DNA of 64,000 bases from Streptomyces drozdowiczii (GTDB taxonomy: Bacteria; Actinomycetota; Actinomycetes; Streptomycetales; Streptomycetaceae): contig NZ_CP098740.1 of NCBI RefSeq assembly GCF_026167665.1, forward strand, positions 3,472,001-3,536,000, read 5' to 3'. This document shows, one piece after another, positions 59,227-64,000 of this stretch. The position numbers were made by a program, and so were the translations under genes. The notes below the pieces were generated by a model. That model ran no database searches. It saw only the letters and a list, made by a program, of their open reading frames with translations, and had not been told where the DNA came from. Every line of letters starts with the position of its first letter. The stretch's first letter is position 1.

Positions 59227-60544
59227 CCCCACCCCGCCACGGAGCCGGGGCAGGGCAGGACGAGCCGCACGATCCGCGGGCGTACGAGGACCCGAGCGCG
59301 TTCGAGGCGGCGGTCCACCGGCTGGCGGACCCGTTGAACGACCCGCTGCCGGGGCCGGAGCCCGCAGCCCCGCAGCCCGTCCCGGAGCCCGTGGTCCCGC
59401 AGCAGCAGGCGCCCTACGAGCCACAGGCCCCCAGCAGGCCCCGCAGGAGTGGTACGACCCCGACGGGTACCAGCGCGACTGGTACGGCCACCAGGCGCCC
59501 GTACAGCCGCCCTTGACGGCATCGCAGCCCGTGCCCGACCCGTACGTCCTGCCCGACCCGAGCCCCGAGGCCGTACCGCAGCCCACGGCCGAGGAGGCCG
59601 TGGAGCCGGCCACCGAGATCCTCGGCCGAATAGACGCGGGCGACCCGGTCGTGCCGGAGCCGCGGGAGGCCACCGAGGCCGACGAGCCCGGTGGCGTACC
59701 CGACGCGGCCACGCCGCCGCCCACCGGGGGCCGCGCCGAGCGCAGGCGCGCCGCCAAGGGGCATGGCCGCAGGCGGCCCGCGCCGCGGCCCGCTCCTGGG
59801 AGCACGGCCCCGGCGAAGCCCATGACGCGCATGGAGGCGCGCCGCGCGGCCAAGGCCGCCAAGGACAGCCCCGCGATCGTCATCAGCCGGGGCATCGGCG
59901 AAATCTTCATCACCCTGGGCGTCCTGATGCTGCTGTTCGTCACCTACCAGCTCTGGTGGACGAATGTGCGGGCCGACCAGATCGCCGGCCGGGAGACCCA
60001 CAAGATCCAGGACGACTGGGCCAAGAACGAGAACACGCCTGAGAAGCAGGAGGCGTTCGAGCCGGGGCAGGGCTTCGCCATCATCCACATCCCCAAGCTG
60101 GATGTCGTCACGCCGATCGCCGAGGGCACCAGCAAGGAGAAGGTCCTCGACCGGGGCATGGTCGGCCACTACAGCGAGAAGCCGCTGAAAACGGCGATGC
60201 CCTCCGCCGAGGAGGGCAACTTCGCGCTGGCCGGCCACCGCAACACCCATGGCGAACCGTTCCGGTACATCAACCGCCTGAAGCCGGGTGACCCGATCGT
60301 GGTCGAGACCCGCGAGGCGTACTACACGTACGAGATGACGAGCGTGCTGGCGCAGACCTCGCCCTCGAACGTCTCCGTGATCGCGCCGGTGCCGAAGCAG
60401 TCCGGCTTCACCAAGCCCGGCCGGTACATCACCTTGACGACGTGTACGCCGGAATTCACGAGTACGTACCGTTTGATCGTCTGGGGCAAGATGGTCGACG
60501 AACGGCCGCGCAGCGAGGGGAAGCCCGACGTGCTCGCGGACTGA
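59223..60544 (+). CDS. Class E sortase (N-terminal region frameshifted)
   Basis: GTG 59223 overlaps the pabA stop. The disordered, acidic Pro-rich N-terminus is broken at the C run 59428-59432; a sixth C would lead into the frame that continues PQQAPQEWYDP and then from 59513 to 60544 without interruption. The downstream part has a basic segment, a transmembrane helix (EIFITLGVLMLLFVTYQLWW), and the sortase domain: catalytic H in LAGHRNTHG, TLTTC cysteine motif and the conserved R in TSTYRLIVWG. Sortases cleave LAxTG-like signals and attach proteins to the wall, such as chaplins. Confidence 0.87.
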
Positions 60545-60577
60545 ACGGGCCCCACGCCATGACGACAGGGCGGTGCT

Positions 60578-61306
60578 ATGACAGCGACGACCGAGGACCA
60601 GGAGCGGACCGACGAGTCCGCCCCACCCGCGCGGAAGGGCGGCCGCCATCCCCTCGCGACGGCGGTCAGTGTCTTCGGTGAACTGCTCATCACCGCAGGT
60701 CTGGTGCTCGGCCTCTTCGTCGTCTACTCGCTGTGGTGGACGAACGTGCTCGCCGACCGCGAGGCCGCCGAGCAGGGCCACACCGTCCGCGACAAGTGGG
60801 CCGACGGCCCCGGCGCGCTGGACACCAAGGACGGCATCGGCTTCCTCCACGTCCCGTCGATGAAGAACGGCGAGGTGCTCGTCAAGAAGGGCACCGACAC
60901 CGAAACCCTCAACGACGGCGTCGCCGGCTACTACACCGATCCGGTGAAATCCGCGCTCCCCTCCGCCAAGGAGGGCAACTTCGCGCTGGCCGCCCACCGG
61001 GACGGGCACGGGGCGAAGTTCCACAACATCGACAAGGTGAGGACCGGGGACGCGATCGTCTTCGAGACGAAGGACACCTGGTACGTCTACAAGGTCTTCA
61101 GCGAGCTGCCGGAGACGTCCAAGTACAACGTCGACGTGCTGGGCGCCGTCCCGAAGGACTCGGGTGTGAAGAAGGCCGGCCGCTACATCACGCTCACGAC
61201 CTGCACCCCGGTCTACACGTCCAAGTACCGCTACATCGTGTGGGGTGAGCTGGTCCGCACGGAGAAGGTCGACCGCGACCGCACGAAGCCGGTGGAGCTG
61301 CGCTGA
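60578..61306 (+). CDS. Class E sortase (second copy)
   Basis: 242 aa from ATG 60578. Transmembrane helix at about 28-50 (VFGELLITAGLVLGLFVVYSLWW), catalytic histidine in LAAHRDGHG, TLTTC cysteine motif and TSKYRYIVWGELVR. It shares the SAKEGNFALAAH/ITLTTCTP pattern with the upstream sortase and lies 33 bp after it, so the pair is a tandem duplication, as known for srtE1 and srtE2 in S. coelicolor that anchor long chaplins. Assignment as SrtE1 or SrtE2 is not possible from sequence alone. Confidence 0.93.
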   Translation: MTATTEDQERTDESAPPARKGGRHPLATAVSVFGELLITAGLVLGLFVVYSLWWTNVLADREAAEQGHTVRDKWADGPGALDTKDGIGFLHVPSMKNGEVLVKKGTDTETLNDGVAGYYTDPVKSALPSAKEGNFALAAHRDGHGAKFHNIDKVRTGDAIVFETKDTWYVYKVFSELPETSKYNVDVLGAVPKDSGVKKAGRYITLTTCTPVYTSKYRYIVWGELVRTEKVDRDRTKPVELR

Positions 61307-61323
61307 CGCCGGTGGCGTTACGG

Positions 61324-61364
61324 CAGAGGGCCCCGGTCACCTTCGCGGTGACCGGGGCCCTCTG
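61324..61364. terminator. Bidirectional terminator between sortase and pknB
   Basis: An 18-bp perfect stem (CAGAGGGCCCCGGTCACC with GGTGACCGGGGCCCTCTG) with TTCGC loop separates convergent genes. Confidence 0.92.
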
Positions 61365-61384
61365 TCCGTACAGGGTGGGGCGGG

Positions 61385-63373
61385 TCAGTGACCCTCTCCG
61401 CCGTTCGGCCCGCCGAAGATGTTGCCGCCCTCGACCGTGGTCAGGGTGACCGTGCCGCCCTTGTCCACTTCCTGGTTGGGCATCGGGGAGCTGAGGATCA
61501 CCTTGGCGTCCGGCTTGTCGACCGAACCGGGCTGGAGCGCGACCACCAGGCCCATGCCCTCCAGCTGCGCCTTCGCGTCCTGGTAGCTCTTGTTGAGCAG
61601 GTCACCGGGGACGGTCACCTTCTCCGGCTCGGCCGGGCCCTTGGAGACCTTCAGGATGATCGAGGTGTCCTTGCCGACCTTCTCGTTGGCCACGGGGGTC
61701 TGCTCGACCACCGTGCCCGCGGGCTTGTCGGAGTCGACATCGCTGCGGCCGATGTTCTTGAAGCCGACCCCCTTCAGCTGGGCGACCGCGTCGTCGTACG
61801 AGCGGTCCGTCACCGGAGGCATCGTGAGGAGCTTCTCCGTGGCGACCTTGAGCGTGACCTCGGAGTTCTCCTCGGCCTTGTCGCCGCCCTTCGGGGACTG
61901 CTCCAGGACGGTGCCCGGGTCGGCCTGGTCGGACTCGACCGAGGTGACGTTGACGGTGAAGCCCTGCTTCTCCAGGATCTCGCGGGCGTTGTCCTCGGAC
62001 TTCTCGGTGACGTCCGGCACATCGACCTTCGGCGGGCCGCTGGAGACGAAGACCGTGAGGGTCTCCTGCTCCTTCATCGTCCCGTCCTCCGGCGTCTGGC
62101 GGCAGATCTTGCCCTTGGGCTGGTCCTTGCACTCTTCCTTGGGACCGACCTTGAGAATGATGTTGGTGTTGTCGGCCAGCTTCTGGGCGTCCTTCACCGT
62201 GGTGCCGACCACGGTGGGCACGTCGAACGCGCCGTCGTCGCCGCCGTCGCCCCCGAAGACCGCCTTGCCGATGAGGATCGCGCCGATCAGCACCAGGATG
62301 CCCGCGACGACCAGGAGGATCGTCGAGGTGTTGTTCTTCTTCTGCCGACGGCGGTCGGGGCGGTCGTCGTAGCCGTAGCCGCCGTCGTCCGGGTTGACCG
62401 GCGGCAGCATCGACGTGCGCTCGCCACTCTGGTCGGCGGCGCGCAGCGCGGTGGTGGGCTGGTCGTTGTCGTACCCGCCGGGGTAGCCGCCGCCGTAGCC
62501 CGCCGCCCCCATCGCGGCCGTCGCGGCGACCGGCTGGCCGTCGAGGCACGCCTCGATGTCGGCGCGCATCTCGTCGGCGGACTGGTAGCGGTAGTCGGGG
62601 TCCTTGGTAAGCGCCTTCAGCACGATCGCGTCCATCGCGGGCGTGATCTCGGGGTCGAAGTTGCTCGGCGGCTGCGGCTCTTCCCGTACGTGCTGGTACG
62701 CGACCGCCACCGGGGAGTCCCCGACGAACGGCGGCCGGACGGTCAGCAGCTCGTAGAGCAGGCAGCCGGTCGAGTAGAGGTCGGACCGCGCGTCGACCTG
62801 CTCGCCCTTGGCCTGCTCCGGGGAGAGGTACTGGGCGGTGCCGATGACGGCCGCGGTCTGGGTCATCGTCATACCGGAGTCGCCCATGGCGCGGGCGATG
62901 CCGAAGTCCATGACCTTGACCTGTCCGGTCCGGGTCAGCATGACGTTGGCCGGCTTGATGTCCCGGTGGACGATGCCCGCGCGGTGCGAGTACTCCAGCG
63001 CCTGGAGGATGCCCACCGTCATTTCGAGCGTCCGCTCGGGCAGCAGTCTGCGCCCGGAGTGCAGCAGCTCGCGGAGCGTCGAGCCGTCGACGTACTCCAT
63101 GACGATGTACGGGATGGAGACCCCGTCGACGTAGTCCTCGCCGGTGTCGTACACCGCGACGATCGCCGGATGGTTGAGCGAGGCGGCGGACTGGGCCTCA
63201 CGGCGGAACCGGGCCTGGAAGGACGGGTCGCGGGCGAGGTCCGCCCGGAGCGTCTTCACGGCGACGGTGCGGCCGAGCCGGGTGTCGTGGGCGAGGTAGA
63301 CCTCGGCCATGCCACCACGGCCGAGCACCGAGCCCAGCTCGTACCGGCCGCCGAGGCGACGCGGCTCTTCCAT
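61385..63373 (-). CDS. pknB: PASTA-domain serine/threonine protein kinase PknB
   Basis: 662 aa from ATG 63373 (begins MEEPRRLGGRYELG). Kinase domain: VLGRGGMAEVYLAHD P-loop, AVKTLR lysine, IVHRDIKPANVML, DFG in MDFGIARAM and GTAQYLSPEQ. A Lys/Arg juxtamembrane stretch precedes one transmembrane helix (TSTILLVVAGILVLIGAILIG). Four PASTA repeats follow (beginning near FDVPTVVG, VDVPDVTE, LTMPPVTD and VTVPGDLL), which sense muropeptides. PknB regulates growth and cell-wall synthesis and, in mycobacteria, phosphorylates MviN. It is 167 bp downstream of pbpA on the same strand. Confidence 0.97.
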   Translation of the reverse strand: MEEPRRLGGRYELGSVLGRGGMAEVYLAHDTRLGRTVAVKTLRADLARDPSFQARFRREAQSAASLNHPAIVAVYDTGEDYVDGVSIPYIVMEYVDGSTLRELLHSGRRLLPERTLEMTVGILQALEYSHRAGIVHRDIKPANVMLTRTGQVKVMDFGIARAMGDSGMTMTQTAAVIGTAQYLSPEQAKGEQVDARSDLYSTGCLLYELLTVRPPFVGDSPVAVAYQHVREEPQPPSNFDPEITPAMDAIVLKALTKDPDYRYQSADEMRADIEACLDGQPVAATAAMGAAGYGGGYPGGYDNDQPTTALRAADQSGERTSMLPPVNPDDGGYGYDDRPDRRRQKKNNTSTILLVVAGILVLIGAILIGKAVFGGDGGDDGAFDVPTVVGTTVKDAQKLADNTNIILKVGPKEECKDQPKGKICRQTPEDGTMKEQETLTVFVSSGPPKVDVPDVTEKSEDNAREILEKQGFTVNVTSVESDQADPGTVLEQSPKGGDKAEENSEVTLKVATEKLLTMPPVTDRSYDDAVAQLKGVGFKNIGRSDVDSDKPAGTVVEQTPVANEKVGKDTSIILKVSKGPAEPEKVTVPGDLLNKSYQDAKAQLEGMGLVVALQPGSVDKPDAKVILSSPMPNQEVDKGGTVTLTTVEGGNIFGGPNGGEGH

Positions 63374-63540
63374 AACTGTTCCAGCCCTCTCCGTCAGTCC
63401 TGACCGCACCGGTGCGCGGTCCGGCGGTGTGCTGTTCGCGCATACGCTACCGGCCGCGCATCAGCTGATCGGCCCGGAGGCGGTACCTGATATCCGACCG
63501 GTATCCGCAAAGGCGCTTGCGCGGCCGGGTGTGAGCGGTG

Positions 63541-64000
63541 TCACTTCTCGCTGTCGATGACCGCCTTCATGACCGCCTTCGCGATCGGGGCGGCCAGGCC
63601 GCCACCGGAGATGTCGTCGCGGGTGGCGTCGCTGTCCTCGACGACGACGGCCACGGCCACCGGAGAACCGCTGTCGGTCTTCGCGTACGAGATGAACCAC
63701 GCGTACGGGTTCTCGCTGTTCTTCACGCCGTGCTGGGCGGTGCCGGTCTTGCCGCCGACCGTGACGCCCTGGATCTGGGCGTTCGTGCCGGTGCCCTCCT
63801 TGACGACGGTCTCCATCATCTGCTGGAGCTTCTGGGCGTTCTCCGCCGAGAGGGGCTGGCTGAACTCCTCCTTCTCGTGCGTGTAGATCACGTCCAGGTT
63901 GGGCGCCTTGCGCTCGGCGACCATGTACGGCTGCATCAGCTTGCCGTCGTTGGCGACGGCGGAGGCGACCATCGCCATCTGGAGCGGGGTGGCGCGGTTG
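63541..64000 (-). CDS. pbpA: Penicillin-binding protein PbpA, class B transpeptidase (5' part beyond the window)
   Basis: The C-terminal 153 residues are present. VTVGGKTGTAQHGVK contains the KTGT motif of the transpeptidase, followed by NPYAWFISYAKTDSG and an SGGGLAAPIAKAVMKAVID end. The start and the SxxK motif lie beyond 64000. It is upstream of pknB on the same strand, as in the pstP-ftsW-pbpA-pknB cluster of actinobacteria. PbpA cross-links wall during growth or division. Confidence 0.93.
   Translation of the reverse strand, partial: NRATPLQMAMVASAVANDGKLMQPYMVAERKAPNLDVIYTHEKEEFSQPLSAENAQKLQQMMETVVKEGTGTNAQIQGVTVGGKTGTAQHGVKNSENPYAWFISYAKTDSGSPVAVAVVVEDSDATRDDISGGGLAAPIAKAVMKAVIDSEK

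Noticed and set aside
61388..63403. A 671-codon plus-strand open frame opposite pknB
   Set aside because: Antisense shadow of a gene with complete kinase and PASTA motifs.

Overview
This is a chromosomal window of very high GC content with the gene order of the Streptomyces replication-origin region: dnaB, rpsF-ssb-rpsR-rplI, sigM-trxBA, parAB, rsmG-jag-yidC-yidD-rnpA-rpmH, dnaA, oriC, dnaN, gnd, recF, dciA, gyrB, gyrA, two tRNAs, crgA, pabA, sortases, pknB, pbpA. GTG and TTG starts, NNC/NNG codon use, a DnaA with a long Pro/Gln/Arg-rich domain II, class E sortases, CrgA and a PASTA kinase all fit a Streptomyces or close relative. I saw no insertion sequence, prophage, CRISPR array or foreign-looking island.

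Layout. 1-2.3 kb: a partial serine hydrolase and dnaB. 2.8-6.5 kb: a MATE exporter, the ribosomal/SSB operon and a small membrane protein. 6.7-13.3 kb: cell-envelope genes (FemX-like ligase, PLP racemase-like protein, GT87 glycosyltransferase, class A PBP). 13.7-19.1 kb: a PadR regulator with a palindromic operator, inositol-phosphate synthase, MFS permease, a PQ-rich membrane protein and the CCA-adding enzyme. 19.3-29.8 kb: DUF6049 protein, MurJ flippase, MurJ-associated pseudokinase, SigM and its anti-sigma factor, thioredoxin system, GNAT protein. 30-36 kb: parB/parA and the rsmG-to-rpmH block. 36.2-48.8 kb: dnaA, a 950-bp oriC full of DnaA boxes, dnaN, gnd, recF, dciA, gyrB, gyrA and a DUF3566 protein. 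48.8-64 kb: tRNA-Ile, small secreted or membrane proteins, a Ser/Thr kinase with an XRE regulator, tRNA-Ala, DUF5324, cyclophilin, rhomboid protease, crgA, a DUF881 protein, pabA, two sortases, pknB and the 3' end of pbpA.

How the parts work together. Initiation (DnaA, oriC, DnaB, DciA, DnaN, SSB), topology (gyrase) and origin segregation (ParAB and seven perfect parS sites) are encoded side by side. Envelope growth genes (MurJ, PBPs, FemX, PknB, CrgA, sortases) fill the flanks.

Most notable observations: (i) seven perfect 14-bp parS sites, all on the left side of oriC, two of them at the centres of 34- and 38-bp perfect palindromes between convergent genes and two inside coding sequence where both encode VSRET; (ii) DnaA-box clusters outside oriC, upstream of dnaB, at the start of parA and between the rhomboid gene and crgA; (iii) four apparent single-base losses within 8 kb (52.0-59.5 kb), each in a run of five C where six would restore one reading frame, which points to homopolymer sequencing error or a cluster of real frameshifts; (iv) a 27-bp PadR operator candidate. 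I did not find a convincing previously undescribed multi-gene system; most of the window is conserved core chromosome.
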